A stretch of 64,000 nt of DNA from Kordiimonadales bacterium IMCC3096 (GTDB lineage: Bacteria; Pseudomonadota; Alphaproteobacteria; Minwuiales; Minwuiaceae): NCBI GenBank assembly GCA_016865035.1, contig CP018227.1, forward strand, positions 1,520,001 to 1,584,000, given 5' to 3'. The translations under genes were made by a program, and so were the position numbers. The notes under the pieces are model-generated. The model was not told the DNA's origin and ran no database searches. It saw only the letters and a program-made list of their open reading frames with translations. How positions within the stretch are numbered: position 1 is the stretch's first letter; every line of letters begins with the position of its first letter. This document shows positions 9,449 through 20,796 of the stretch, one piece after another.

Positions 9449-10948
9449 TTGAGGGACGATGATTTGTCAGATGCGCCGAGTCCTGTGCTTCAAGGCAGCG
9501 ATGACAATCAACGCGCACTGGATCTGCTCTGGATGGCCGTCTCGCAGCGCGCCATGCAGACGGTAGGCGAGGCGTCCTACAACAGCTGGTTGCGTCCGCT
9601 GCGCCCGGTCGCGTTGCATGACGACCAGGTTGTCCTGCTGGCCCCGACCGGTTTCCTGCGCGACTGGATTTCCAACAATTACCGCCCCCTGCTGGAACGT
9701 GAGTTCCGCGTCGACATTCCACATCTGCGTGAAGTGGTGATCGATGTCGGTATGGATGCCCGCCTGGAGGCCATGGCCAGCCGCAAGGATGGCATTGCCG
9801 ACGACGGTGCCCCGATGAAACGCACCGGCAAGCCAGCCGGCACGACCAACGGCAACGGTTCCAGACCTGCACCGGACGCACCGTCGATCATTCGTCCGCG
9901 GGAGGCCGAGCCGGAAAAGGGTCTGGTCAGCGTCCTGGACCAGAACCTGACCTTCGACAAGTTCGTCGTCGGCAAGCCCAACGAACTGGCCTATGCCGCC
10001 GCCCGCCGGGTGGCTGATGCCGACGGGGTCGCCTTCAATCCGCTGTTCCTCTACGCCGGGGTCGGCCTCGGCAAGACGCATCTGATGCATGCGATCGCCT
10101 GGCATATCCGCCAGCGTCGTCCGGACCGGAAGGTGCTCTACCTCACCGCCGAGATGTTCATGTATCATTTCATCAAGGCCGTGCGGTTCCGCGATACCGT
10201 CTCCTTCAAGGAGAAGTTCCGGTCCGTCGACGTGCTGATGGTCGATGACCTGCAGTTCATTTCAGGCAAGGAGTCGACGCAGGAGGAATTCTTCCACACC
10301 TTCAACGAGCTGATCGACCGCAACCACCAGATCGTGGTCTCCGCTGACCGCTCCCCGTCCGATCTGGAGGGGATGGAGGAACGCGTCCGGTCCCGCCTGG
10401 CCTGGGGCCTGGTCGCCGACATCCACCCGACCGACTTCGAACTGCGTGTCGGCATCCTGGAACAGAAGCTGGCCCTGGAACCGGAAGTGACCGTCCCGCG
10501 GGAAGTCATCGAGTTCCTGGCACACCGCATCACCTCGAACGTGCGGGAGCTGGAGGGGGCCATGAAGCGCATCATCGCCTACCACGCCCTGATGGGCCGC
10601 GCGATCTCGCTGGAAATGGTGCAGGAGGTGCTGGCCGACGTGCTGCGTGCCAATGCCCGCAAGGTCTCCATCGACGACATCCAGCGCAAGGTGGCGGAGC
10701 ATTACAACATCCGGATGGCGGAAATGTCGTCCGCCCGCCGCGCCCGCGCGGTCGCCCGGCCCCGCCAGGTCGCGATGTTCCTGGCCAAGCGCCTGACCAG
10801 CCGCAGCCTGCCGGAGATCGGTCGCAAGTTCGGCAACCGTGACCATACGACAGTGCTGCACGGTGTCCGCCGGATCGAGGAACTGATCCAGTCCGATGTC
10901 AGCCTGGCGGAGGATGTCAGGATGCTGGAGGCCGCCCTGTCGAACTGA
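9449..10948 (+). CDS. dnaA: chromosomal replication initiator DnaA
   Basis: Binds origin DnaA boxes and opens the duplex; also a transcription factor. Domain I covers about the first 80 residues (LLWMAVSQRAMQ), a linker follows, then the AAA+ domain with Walker A GVGLGKTHL near residue 204 and Walker B VLMVDDLQF near 262, and the C-terminal helix-turn-helix with RPRQVAMFLAKRLTSRSLPE and GNRDHTTVLHG near 434-475. I choose TTG at 9449 (499 residues) because AGGGAGG lies 5 bases upstream; an alternative TTG at 9404 would add 15 residues. Followed by the 31-bp repeats and hairpin B, then dnaN. Confidence 0.97.
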   Translation: MRDDDLSDAPSPVLQGSDDNQRALDLLWMAVSQRAMQTVGEASYNSWLRPLRPVALHDDQVVLLAPTGFLRDWISNNYRPLLEREFRVDIPHLREVVIDVGMDARLEAMASRKDGIADDGAPMKRTGKPAGTTNGNGSRPAPDAPSIIRPREAEPEKGLVSVLDQNLTFDKFVVGKPNELAYAAARRVADADGVAFNPLFLYAGVGLGKTHLMHAIAWHIRQRRPDRKVLYLTAEMFMYHFIKAVRFRDTVSFKEKFRSVDVLMVDDLQFISGKESTQEEFFHTFNELIDRNHQIVVSADRSPSDLEGMEERVRSRLAWGLVADIHPTDFELRVGILEQKLALEPEVTVPREVIEFLAHRITSNVRELEGAMKRIIAYHALMGRAISLEMVQEVLADVLRANARKVSIDDIQRKVAEHYNIRMAEMSSARRARAVARPRQVAMFLAKRLTSRSLPEIGRKFGNRDHTTVLHGVRRIEELIQSDVSLAEDVRMLEAALSN

Positions 10949-10957
10949 CCCGATTGC

Positions 10958-11103
10958 GGCCTGTGCCATCCCTCTCCCGGTTTGTCGTGGCCTGTGCCAT
11001 CCCTCTCCCGGTTTGTCGTGGCCTGTGCCATCCCTCTCCCCCACCCGGCCACCCACGGGAGTATCCTTATTGGGTGGCCGGGTGGGGGAGAGGGATGGCA
11101 CAG
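10958..11103. repeat. long hairpin copy B with two leading 31-bp direct repeats
   Basis: Two adjacent identical 31-bp units (10958-10988 and 10989-11019, each starting GGCCTGTGCCATCCCTC and ending GGTTTGTCGT) run into a third partial unit at 11020 that forms the left arm of a perfect 33-bp inverted repeat (11023-11055 with 11071-11103). The loop, 11056-11070, is CGGGAGTATCCTTAT. The array fills the dnaA-dnaN gap. The transcript would fold into a very stable hairpin, so it may end or process the dnaA message. There are no spacers between units, so it is not a CRISPR. Confidence 0.9.
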
Positions 11104-11221
11104 CCAGCAATCGGATCCTGATGACACAGGCCACAGACGACTCCCGACGCCACCATCGTACCCTGCCGAATCGGGGCGGTTTCACTGGCGAATCCGGAAG
11201 TGCCCATGCTATACGGAGTCT

Positions 11222-11247
11222 CTTGCCTGGCTGTCCTGTCAGGCAAG
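11222..11247 (+). promoter_or_regulatory. small hairpin in the dnaN leader
   Basis: CTTGCCTG (11222-11229) pairs perfectly with CAGGCAAG (11240-11247) around a 10-base loop, ending 33 bases before the dnaN ATG. No T-run follows, so it is more likely leader structure than a terminator. The dnaN start itself has no evident Shine-Dalgarno sequence. Confidence 0.4.
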
Positions 11248-11280
11248 GTTCCTGGCAACGACATCTGGCTCGATTCTGCG

Positions 11281-12393
11281 ATGAAACTTACCATTGAACG
11301 CACAGCGCTGCTGGTCTCCCTCAATCACGTCCAGAGCGTGGTGGAGCGGCGCAACACGATCCCCATTCTCAGCCATGTCCAGATCGAGGCAACAGCCGAC
11401 GGCGTCCGGTTCCGCGCCACCGATCTGGAACTTGCGGTGGTGGAAAGCTGTGCCGCGATGGTGGAGACGCCAGGCATGGCCACGGCGCCTGCCCATACGC
11501 TGTACGACATCGTGCGGAAGCTGCCTGACGGCGCCGACATCCAGCTCAGCCTGGATACGGAGCGGCGGCGGCTGAACCTGCAGGCCGGCCGGTCGCGCTT
11601 CGCGCTCGCCTGTCTGCCCAACGACGATTTCCCGACCATCGAGGATGACGAGCTGCCGCACCAGTTCCGGCTGCCGGTGGCAACCGCCCGCACGCTGCTG
11701 GAACGGACCCGGTTCGCGATCTCGACCGAAGAGACCCGCTATTACCTGAACGGCATCTATGTCCACGCGACGGATGACGGCAAGCATATCCGCGCCGTGG
11801 CGACCGACGGCCATCGTCTCGCCCGCTTCGAGATGGAAGCACCGGAGGGCGCTGAAGCCCTGCCCGGCGTCATCATCCCGCGCAAGGCGGTGACCGAGAT
11901 TCACAAGCTGCTGGGCGATGCCGGCGGCGACATGGCCGTTTCCGTCAGTGAAAGCCGGATCCGGTTCAGTGTCGGTGACACCGTTCTGACATCGAAGCTG
12001 ATCGACGGATCCTTCCCGGATTACGAGCGGGTGATCCCGTCCGGCAATGACCGGAAGATGGACGTGGATGCCAAGGTCTTCCTGTCGGCAGTCGACCGCG
12101 TCTCCACCATCTCCACGGAGAAGTCGCGGGCGGTGAAGCTCAGCCTTCAGAACGAGCGCATGACCCTTTCGGCAAACAGCCCCGACGCTGGCAGCGCCAC
12201 CGAGGAACTGGCGGTGAACTATGCGTCGGAGGACATGGAGATCGGTTTCAACTCCAGGTACCTGATGGATGTGGCGAGCCAGATCGACGGCGAGACCGCC
12301 ATCTTCGAACTGGCGGATTCCAACTCGCCGACCCTGATCCGGGACGCGGATGACGCGTCGGCGCTCTATGTGCTGATGCCCATGCGGGTCTGA
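11281..12393 (+). CDS. dnaN: DNA polymerase III beta subunit (sliding clamp)
   Basis: Ring-shaped processivity clamp that tethers polymerase III and other partners to DNA. 370 residues, family length, with three clamp folds. Typical blocks: MKLTIERTALLVSLNHVQSV at the start, RNTIPILSHVQIEA, YYLNGIYVHA, VATDGHRLA, and the C-terminal YVLMPMRV that lines the partner-binding pocket. The ATG at 11281 is chosen over an upstream ATG at 11197-11205 because family members start here. It is followed after 8 bases by recF. Confidence 0.97.
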   Translation: MKLTIERTALLVSLNHVQSVVERRNTIPILSHVQIEATADGVRFRATDLELAVVESCAAMVETPGMATAPAHTLYDIVRKLPDGADIQLSLDTERRRLNLQAGRSRFALACLPNDDFPTIEDDELPHQFRLPVATARTLLERTRFAISTEETRYYLNGIYVHATDDGKHIRAVATDGHRLARFEMEAPEGAEALPGVIIPRKAVTEIHKLLGDAGGDMAVSVSESRIRFSVGDTVLTSKLIDGSFPDYERVIPSGNDRKMDVDAKVFLSAVDRVSTISTEKSRAVKLSLQNERMTLSANSPDAGSATEELAVNYASEDMEIGFNSRYLMDVASQIDGETAIFELADSNSPTLIRDADDASALYVLMPMRV

Positions 12394-12401
12394 CGCCGGC
12401 A

Positions 12402-13547
12402 GTGGTGGCAACGGCAGAGGACGACCGTGTCACCGCCGGTGCAGGTGTGTGTCGCCTCATGGTGACGGACTTCCGATCCTATCACGCCGCCGTCCTGGAA
12501 CCGGCCATCGGACCCGTGGTGCTGACCGGCCCGAACGGGGCCGGGAAGACCAACCTGCTGGAGGCTGTTTCGATGCTGTCACCGGGGCGCGGACTGCGCC
12601 GGGCGAAGCTGTCGGAGATGGTGCGCAACGGCGCGGAACGCTGGGCCATTGCAGCGCAGGCGGAGACCACGTCTGGCCCCTGTGCCATCGGTACGGGGCT
12701 GAGTGTGGAGAACGGGGTGGAACGCAGGGTGGCGCGGATCGACGGCCAGACAGTAGGTCCGGCGGCGCTTGGCGGGTTGATCCCGGTGTCATGGCTGACA
12801 CCGCAGATGGACCGGCTGTTCCTTGACGGTGCCTCGGCACGGCGGCGGTTCGTCGATCGGCTGATCTTCGGCTTCGACCCGGGTCACGCGACCCGGGCCA
12901 ATGCCTACGAGAAGGCCATGCGGGACCGGCTGCGGCTGCTGAAGGACGGGCGGTCGGATGATGCCTGGCTGACCGCGCTGGAGGCACAGATGGCGGAACA
13001 TGGCGTGGCCATCGCCGCTGCCCGCCGGGCTTGGTCGCTGCGCATTTCCGGCGCGCTGCGGCAGACACGGGGGGCCTTTCCGGCAGCGGAGATTGCGCTG
13101 GAGGGGCTGGCGGAGAACGCCCTTGCCACCCGGCCGGCGGTCGAGGTGGAGGAAGAGCTGACGCGGCGCTGGCGGGATGGTCGCGGGCTGGACCGCCACG
13201 CTGGCCGGACAGCGGACGGCCCGCACCGCACCGATCTGCGGGTGCGGCACGTCGCCAGGGACATGGCGGCGGAACAATGCTCGACAGGGGAGCAGAAGGC
13301 TCTCCTGATCTCGCTCATCCTCGCGGACGCGCGGATGCAGCAGGCGGAACGTGGCGTGGTGCCGGTGCTGTTGCTGGACGAGGTCGCGGCACATCTGGAT
13401 GCGGACAGGCGCAATGCGCTGTTCGACGAGATTGCGGTGCTGGGCGGACAGGCCTGGCTGACGGGAACCGACCGGACCTTGTTCGCCGGTCTGGAAACCC
13501 GGGCGCAATATTTCGGTATCGATGGCTCAGCGGTTACCCCCGCCTGA
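12402..13547 (+). CDS. recF: DNA replication and repair protein RecF
   Basis: SMC/Rad50-like ATPase that helps load RecA at gaps with RecO and RecR. 381 residues. Walker A is GPNGAGKTN near residue 43, the ABC signature is STGEQKALLISLILA, and Walker B is LLLDEVAAHLD near residue 325. Starts with GTG at 12402, 8 bases after dnaN, and ends 24 bases before gyrB, so dnaN-recF-gyrB probably form one operon. Confidence 0.96.
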   Translation: MVATAEDDRVTAGAGVCRLMVTDFRSYHAAVLEPAIGPVVLTGPNGAGKTNLLEAVSMLSPGRGLRRAKLSEMVRNGAERWAIAAQAETTSGPCAIGTGLSVENGVERRVARIDGQTVGPAALGGLIPVSWLTPQMDRLFLDGASARRRFVDRLIFGFDPGHATRANAYEKAMRDRLRLLKDGRSDDAWLTALEAQMAEHGVAIAAARRAWSLRISGALRQTRGAFPAAEIALEGLAENALATRPAVEVEEELTRRWRDGRGLDRHAGRTADGPHRTDLRVRHVARDMAAEQCSTGEQKALLISLILADARMQQAERGVVPVLLLDEVAAHLDADRRNALFDEIAVLGGQAWLTGTDRTLFAGLETRAQYFGIDGSAVTPA

Positions 13548-13556
13548 GCCGGATGA

Positions 13557-16007
<2,451 letters not shown>

Positions 16008-16052
16008 TCCGGACAGAGGGCGGTTGGCAATGACGCCTTTCGGGGCCACAGC

Positions 16053-17975
16053 ATGATCCGCCGCGTTCTGAAATGGGGACTGCTGCTCGGTGTGGCCGGT
16101 GCGGTGGTCGTGCTGGTGATCCTGCTGCACGACCTGCCGGAACCGCGCACCCCCGTGAACGGCGGCACCGTCACGATCCTTGACCATACGGGCAGGGAAC
16201 TCGCGATCTATGGCGGTCCGGGATCGCGCGCCGTGCCGATCGAGCGCCTGCCGCAGCATGTCCTGGATGCGGTCATCCCGACGGAGGACCGGCGCTTCTA
16301 CAGCCATTTCGGCATCGATCCGCTGGGCATTGCCCGCGCCGCCTTCATCAACCTGACCTCGGGCCGGGTGGTGCAGGGTGGCAGCACCCTGACGCAGCAG
16401 CTCGCCAAGAACCTCTATCTCGGCCCGCAACAGACCCTGAAGCGCAAGCTGCAGGAGGCCGTGCTCGCCATCGGACTGGAGAGCCGCTTCAGCAAGGACG
16501 AGATTCTGGAGCTGTATCTGAACCGGGTCTATTTCGGTGCCGGCACCTATGGCATCGAGGCCGCGGCGGAACGCTACTTCGCCAAGTCAGCCACCGATCT
16601 GACCCTGCGGGAGGCGGCACTGATCGCCGGACTGCTGAAGGCACCCAGTCGCTATGACCCGACGCGCAATCCGCAGGGTGCGGCGGAGCGCATGCGTATC
16701 GTGGTCAACAACATGGTGGATGCGGGCCTGCTGGAGGCCGCACGCGCCAAGGCCGTGCTGGCGGCCCCGGCAATTCCGGTCGGGCGGCCACGGGGCACCG
16801 GCATCCGCTATGCCACCGACCGCGCCCGTGACGAGGTGCGCGAACTCATCGGCGTGCCGGACGGCGATGTCATCGTGCACACCACCATCGACCGGCGGAT
16901 ACAGGATGCCGCGTCCGGTGCACTGACCGAGAGCCTGCGGCGCAACGGCAAGCGGCTGCGCGTCGAACAGGGCGCGGTCGTGGTGCTGTCGAAGGACGGC
17001 GCGATCCGCGCGCTGGTAGGGGGTCGCGACTATGGCGAGAGCCAGTTCAACCGGGCCGTCCTGGCCCGCCGCCAGCCGGGTTCCGCCTTCAAGCCGTTCC
17101 TCTATCTCGCAGCGCTGGAAGCCGGCTTCGACCCCGAGGACACGGTGCTGGACGAACCCATCGAGATCGATGGCTGGCGACCGGCCAATACCCGCGATGT
17201 CTACCTGGGCCGCATCACCCTGACGGAGGCGCTGGTGCGCTCGGTGAATGCGGGCACGGTCTGGCTGGCGCGCGAAGTCGGCTGGGACAGGGCCATCGAG
17301 ATGGCGCGCCGGCTCGGGATCAACGAGGATCTGCCCGACAATCCCTCCATCGTTCTCGGCACCTCCGAGGTGACGCCGCTGGCCATGGCCGGTGCCTTCG
17401 CACCGCTGGCGAACGGGGGTCGAGCGGTGGTGCCACATCTGATCACCCGGATCGACGATGGCAGCGGAAACCGCGTCTGGCAAAGGCAAGGCGATGGCCT
17501 GGGCGTTGCACTTGGCGCCCGCGTGGTGGGGGAGATGAACCAGATGATGCAGGCCGTCATCACGCGCGGCAGCGGGCGGAAGGCGGGCATCGACCGGCCT
17601 GCAGGGGGCAAGACCGGCACCAGCCAGGACAACCGTGACGCCTGGTTCGTCGGCTATACCGCGGACCTCGTCGGCGCGGTCTGGGTCGGCAATGACAATG
17701 ACAGCCCGACCCGCAATGTCTTCGGTTCGGGAATACCGGCGGAGATCTGGCGCAGCACCATGCTGTCCGCCCACCGCGGGCTGCCCGTCAAGCTCCTGCC
17801 CGCCGCACCGGAACGCGGCTTCCTGAGCCTCGGTGACGACCGGACGAAACCCGCCGGGCAGGACGGTGATGGCGGCGGCCTCTGGGGGCGGCTGGAACGG
17901 CTGTTCGAAGCCGGTGCGCGCCGCCAGCGGCAGGAAGGCCCCGCAGCGGAGGACTACAAGATTGAATCCCCCTGA
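16053..17975 (+). CDS. class A penicillin-binding protein (transglycosylase/transpeptidase)
   Basis: Bifunctional peptidoglycan synthase anchored in the inner membrane, active site outside. 640 residues: one membrane segment at about 8-27, a GT51 transglycosylase with EDRRFYSHFGIDP and QGGSTLTQQLAKN, and a transpeptidase with SxxK as SAFK (Ser344), SVN near 396, and KTGTS (Lys520). The C-terminal 60 residues are low in complexity. It lies 45 bases after gyrB and could be read from the same transcript. PBP1C- or MtgA-type proteins are less likely given both catalytic domains. Confidence 0.94.
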   Translation: MIRRVLKWGLLLGVAGAVVVLVILLHDLPEPRTPVNGGTVTILDHTGRELAIYGGPGSRAVPIERLPQHVLDAVIPTEDRRFYSHFGIDPLGIARAAFINLTSGRVVQGGSTLTQQLAKNLYLGPQQTLKRKLQEAVLAIGLESRFSKDEILELYLNRVYFGAGTYGIEAAAERYFAKSATDLTLREAALIAGLLKAPSRYDPTRNPQGAAERMRIVVNNMVDAGLLEAARAKAVLAAPAIPVGRPRGTGIRYATDRARDEVRELIGVPDGDVIVHTTIDRRIQDAASGALTESLRRNGKRLRVEQGAVVVLSKDGAIRALVGGRDYGESQFNRAVLARRQPGSAFKPFLYLAALEAGFDPEDTVLDEPIEIDGWRPANTRDVYLGRITLTEALVRSVNAGTVWLAREVGWDRAIEMARRLGINEDLPDNPSIVLGTSEVTPLAMAGAFAPLANGGRAVVPHLITRIDDGSGNRVWQRQGDGLGVALGARVVGEMNQMMQAVITRGSGRKAGIDRPAGGKTGTSQDNRDAWFVGYTADLVGAVWVGNDNDSPTRNVFGSGIPAEIWRSTMLSAHRGLPVKLLPAAPERGFLSLGDDRTKPAGQDGDGGGLWGRLERLFEAGARRQRQEGPAAEDYKIESP

Positions 17976-18014
17976 CGCGAGGAATGCAGGGAAACGAACA
18001 TTTCGGCCACTGGC

Positions 18015-18043
18015 TTGACAGCCACCCCCCCAGCCCTTATCAA
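18015..18043 (+). promoter_or_regulatory. promoter for rpmJ
   Basis: Perfect TTGACA (18015-18020), 17-base spacer, TATCAA (18038-18043), giving a leader of about 110 bases to the rpmJ start. Confidence 0.7.
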
Positions 18044-18158
18044 CCGGCGCTCGGGTTTCGGGGGCAGGTTCCCGTCCTGTTGGCCAGCCGGAAGAACGGG
18101 CATGGCCGCGACAGGAAGGCCGCTGTGGAACCAGCACGCCAAGCATTGAGAGAGTACG

Positions 18159-18284
18159 ATGAAAGTTGTCAATTCGCTGAAGTCGCTGCGTTCGCGCGAC
18201 CGCAACAATCGCCTGATCCGTCGCAAGGGTCGGCTCTACGTCATCAACAAGCGCAATCCGCGCATGAAGGCGCGCCAGGGCTGA
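18159..18284 (+). CDS. rpmJ: 50S ribosomal protein bL36
   Basis: Small basic protein of 41 residues starting [17 protein letters not shown] and ending NPRMKARQG, the alphaproteobacterial form. The cysteine/histidine zinc ligands of the C+ form are absent: there is no Cys at all, and Asn replaces the Cys usual in the middle. ATG at 18159 follows GAGAG. It has its own promoter and lies between the penicillin-binding protein and a HAD hydrolase. Confidence 0.95.
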   Translation: MKVVNSLKSLRSRDRNNRLIRRKGRLYVINKRNPRMKARQG

Positions 18285-18327
18285 TTGCCCACGCGTGGGC
18301 CGACCGGACCGGATGTGATTGCAGGCC

Positions 18328-18954
18328 ATGACTGACCAGGCAACCACCCGGCCTGACACCGTCCTGTTCGATCTGGGCAATGTGCTGGTCGACTGGAGCC
18401 CGCGCTACCTCTACAGCAAGCTTTTCCGGAACCGGCCACATGAGATGGACTGGTTCCTGACGCATGTCTGCAACGGGGCCTGGAACGTACGCCACGACGC
18501 AGGCGAATCCTTCCCCGACAATGTCGCCGCGCTCGCCGACCAGCATCCCTGGTACAGGAAAGAGATCGAGGCCTTCTGGCACCGCTGGCCGGAGACCATG
18601 AAGGGCCCGATCGATGGCTCCGTCGCCTTGCTGGAGGCGCTTCACGCCCGCGACGTTCCCCTCTATTCCCTGACGAACTGGTCTGCGGAGACCTTCCACC
18701 ACGCGGAGGAACGGCTGCCGTTCCTGTCACGGTTCCGCGGCATCACCGTCTCCGGTCGCGTGAAGGTGGCAAAGCCCGATCCCCGGATCTTCGAGATCTG
18801 CCAGCAGACCCATGGGCTGGACCCCGCACGGACACTGTTCGTCGATGACAGTCCGCGCAACACCACCACGGCGGCGGCGCTGGGCTATCACGTCCATACC
18901 TTCACGGCACCTGATGCACTGAATGACTGCCTGCGCCAGCACGGTCTGCTATAA
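18328..18954 (+). CDS. HAD-superfamily hydrolase, subfamily IA
   Basis: 208-residue phosphatase- or haloacid dehalogenase-like enzyme. Motif I is FDLGNVLVDW with the nucleophilic Asp, motif II LYSLTNWS, motif III Lys in GRVKVAKPDP, motif IV FVDDSPRN. An alpha-helical cap lies between motifs I and II. The second acidic residue of DxDxT is Gly-Asn here, as in the YihX group. ATG at 18328 (a TTG at 18319 is possible). Substrate unknown; it sits between rpmJ and the glc genes. Confidence 0.88.
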   Translation: MTDQATTRPDTVLFDLGNVLVDWSPRYLYSKLFRNRPHEMDWFLTHVCNGAWNVRHDAGESFPDNVAALADQHPWYRKEIEAFWHRWPETMKGPIDGSVALLEALHARDVPLYSLTNWSAETFHHAEERLPFLSRFRGITVSGRVKVAKPDPRIFEICQQTHGLDPARTLFVDDSPRNTTTAAALGYHVHTFTAPDALNDCLRQHGLL

Positions 18955-19040
18955 CGCTCCGAAAGCGACTGGCGTTGCGGTCCCCGCGCAAGCGGACCGG
19001 AATGAATCCGGCGCAGCAATGAAGAACGGGGGGCAGTTCC

Positions 19041-20528
19041 ATGCAGATGCCGAAACCGGACGAGGCGACGATTGCGCGCCGGAGCGACCTGGTCGCCGCA
19101 TTCCGTGATTTCCTGCCCGACGCTCATGTCATCGTGGACGAGGCAACCCTGAAGGCCTTCGAGAGTGACGGGCTGACCGCCTATCGCCAGCCGCCGATGA
19201 TCGCCGTGCTGCCCGAGACCACGGAGGAGGTCAGCCGCATCCTGAAGCTCTGCAGGGACTGGGGCGTCAAGGTGGTGCCGCGCGGTTCCGGCACCTCGCT
19301 GTCCGGCGGCGCGCTGCCGCTGGCGGACGGGGTGCTGCTGGGACTGGGGAAGTTCAACCGGGTGCTGGAGATCGATTACGACAACCGCACCGCCACGGTG
19401 CAGCCCGGCGTCACCAACCTGGCCATCACCCAGGCGGTCGAGGGGGAGGGTTTCTACTACGCCCCCGATCCCTCCAGCCAGATCGCCTGTTCCATCGGCG
19501 GCAATGTGGCGGAGAATTCCGGCGGCGTGCACTGCCTGAAGTACGGCCTGACCACCAACAACATCCTCGGCATCGAGATGGTGACCATCGACGGCGAGAT
19601 CCTGCGCATCGGCGGCAAGCACCTGGATGCGGAGGGCTATGACCTGCTGGGCATCATGACGGGGTCGGAGGGGCTACTGGGCGTGGTGACGGAAGTCACC
19701 GTGCGCATCCTGCGCAAGCCGGAGACCGTGCGGGCGCTGCTGGTCGGCTTTCCGACCGTGGAGCAGGGCGGCGACTGCGTCGGGCGCATCATCGGCGCCG
19801 GGATCATTCCGGCGGGCATGGAGATGATGGACCGGCCCGCCATCCACGCGGCGGAGGCCTTCTGCCATGCAGGCTATCCGCTGGATGTGGAATCCATCCT
19901 GATCATCGAACTGGACGGCCCGGAGGCGGAGGTCGATCATCTGACGGAGGTCGTCAGCGGCATCTGCACGGCGTGCGGCGCGGTCTCTGTCCGGGTCAGC
20001 GAGACCGAGGCGGAGCGGATGAACTTCTGGGCCGGGCGCAAGGCCGCCTTCCCCGCTGTCGGTCGCATCTCCCCCGACTATTACTGCATGGACGGCACCA
20101 TCCCGCGCCGCCAGTTGCCCCTGGTGCTGAAGCGCATGTCGGAAATGTCGGAGAAGTACGGTCTCGGAGTCGCGAACGTGTTTCATGCCGGCGACGGCAA
20201 CCTGCATCCCCTGATCCTCTATGATGCCAACGCACCGGGAGAGCTGGAGCGGGCGGAGGAGTTCGGCTCCGATATCCTGAGGCTCTGCGTCGAGGTGGGC
20301 GGAGTATTGACCGGCGAGCATGGCGTCGGCGTGGAGAAGCGCGACCTGATGCCGGAGATGTTCACGGAGGTGGACCTGAACCAGCAGCAGCGCCTGAAAT
20401 GCGCCTTCGACCCCGACGGCCTGCTGAACCCGGGCAAGGTCTTCCCCACCCTGCACCGCTGCGCGGAGCTGGGCCGGATGCACATTCACCGGGGCCAGAT
20501 GCCCTTCCCCGACCTGCCGCGCTTCTGA
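19041..20528 (+). CDS. glcD: glycolate oxidase subunit GlcD (FAD-linked oxidase)
   Basis: Flavin-binding catalytic subunit of glycolate (2-hydroxy acid) dehydrogenase, which sends electrons to the membrane through GlcE and GlcF. 495 residues. FAD-binding type 4 domain: VPRGSGTSLSGGALPLADG near residue 90 and PSSQIACSIGGNVAENSGG near 150. C-terminal FAD-oxidase domain: NVFHAGDGNLHPLILYD and GEHGVGVEKRDLMPEMF. The order glcD, glcE, glcF is standard, but 268 bases with repeat hairpins separate it from glcE. Confidence 0.94.
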   Translation: MQMPKPDEATIARRSDLVAAFRDFLPDAHVIVDEATLKAFESDGLTAYRQPPMIAVLPETTEEVSRILKLCRDWGVKVVPRGSGTSLSGGALPLADGVLLGLGKFNRVLEIDYDNRTATVQPGVTNLAITQAVEGEGFYYAPDPSSQIACSIGGNVAENSGGVHCLKYGLTTNNILGIEMVTIDGEILRIGGKHLDAEGYDLLGIMTGSEGLLGVVTEVTVRILRKPETVRALLVGFPTVEQGGDCVGRIIGAGIIPAGMEMMDRPAIHAAEAFCHAGYPLDVESILIIELDGPEAEVDHLTEVVSGICTACGAVSVRVSETEAERMNFWAGRKAAFPAVGRISPDYYCMDGTIPRRQLPLVLKRMSEMSEKYGLGVANVFHAGDGNLHPLILYDANAPGELERAEEFGSDILRLCVEVGGVLTGEHGVGVEKRDLMPEMFTEVDLNQQQRLKCAFDPDGLLNPGKVFPTLHRCAELGRMHIHRGQMPFPDLPRF

Positions 20529-20577
20529 TGAACAGGTCCGGTATGAAGCACACCGGTGGCTCCGTTGCCGCCCTTCC

Positions 20578-20699
20578 TCCTCCCCCCTGGCGGGGGAGGA
20601 TCGAGGTGGGGGGGAAGCCCGGCGTTCCAGGATTGGCCTCCAAGCCCGCGACAACGGCCCCGCACCCCCTTCCCGACCTTCCCCCGTCAAGGGGGAAGG
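20578..20699. repeat. paired-hairpin repeat between glcD and glcE
   Basis: Two short perfect hairpins: TCCTCCCCC with GGGGGAGGA (20578-20586, 20592-20600, loop CTGGC) and CCTTCCCCC with GGGGGAAGG (20677-20685, 20691-20699, loop GTCAA), joined by about 75 bases containing TCGAGGTGGGGGGGAAG. From memory this two-hairpin unit resembles dispersed intergenic repeats in many alphaproteobacteria. It differs from the long hairpins A-C in loop and stem length. Confidence 0.8.
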
Positions 20700-20796
20700 G
20701 GCGCGGACGGCGTCATCCGAGCACTTCCGCATTCTCTCTCGCGGGACAGAATCAGCGTGGGGCAGGTTCGCGATACCTGCCAGGGATTTCCACCAG

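Noticed and set aside
10958-11055. CRISPR-like direct repeats of 31 bp
   Set aside because: Units are contiguous without unique spacers, there are only two to three, and no cas gene is present.
20578-20699. The glcD-glcE hairpins as a member of the long-hairpin family A-C
   Set aside because: Loops (CTGGC, GTCAA) and stem length (9 bp) differ, and the CGGGANTATCCT loop core is absent.
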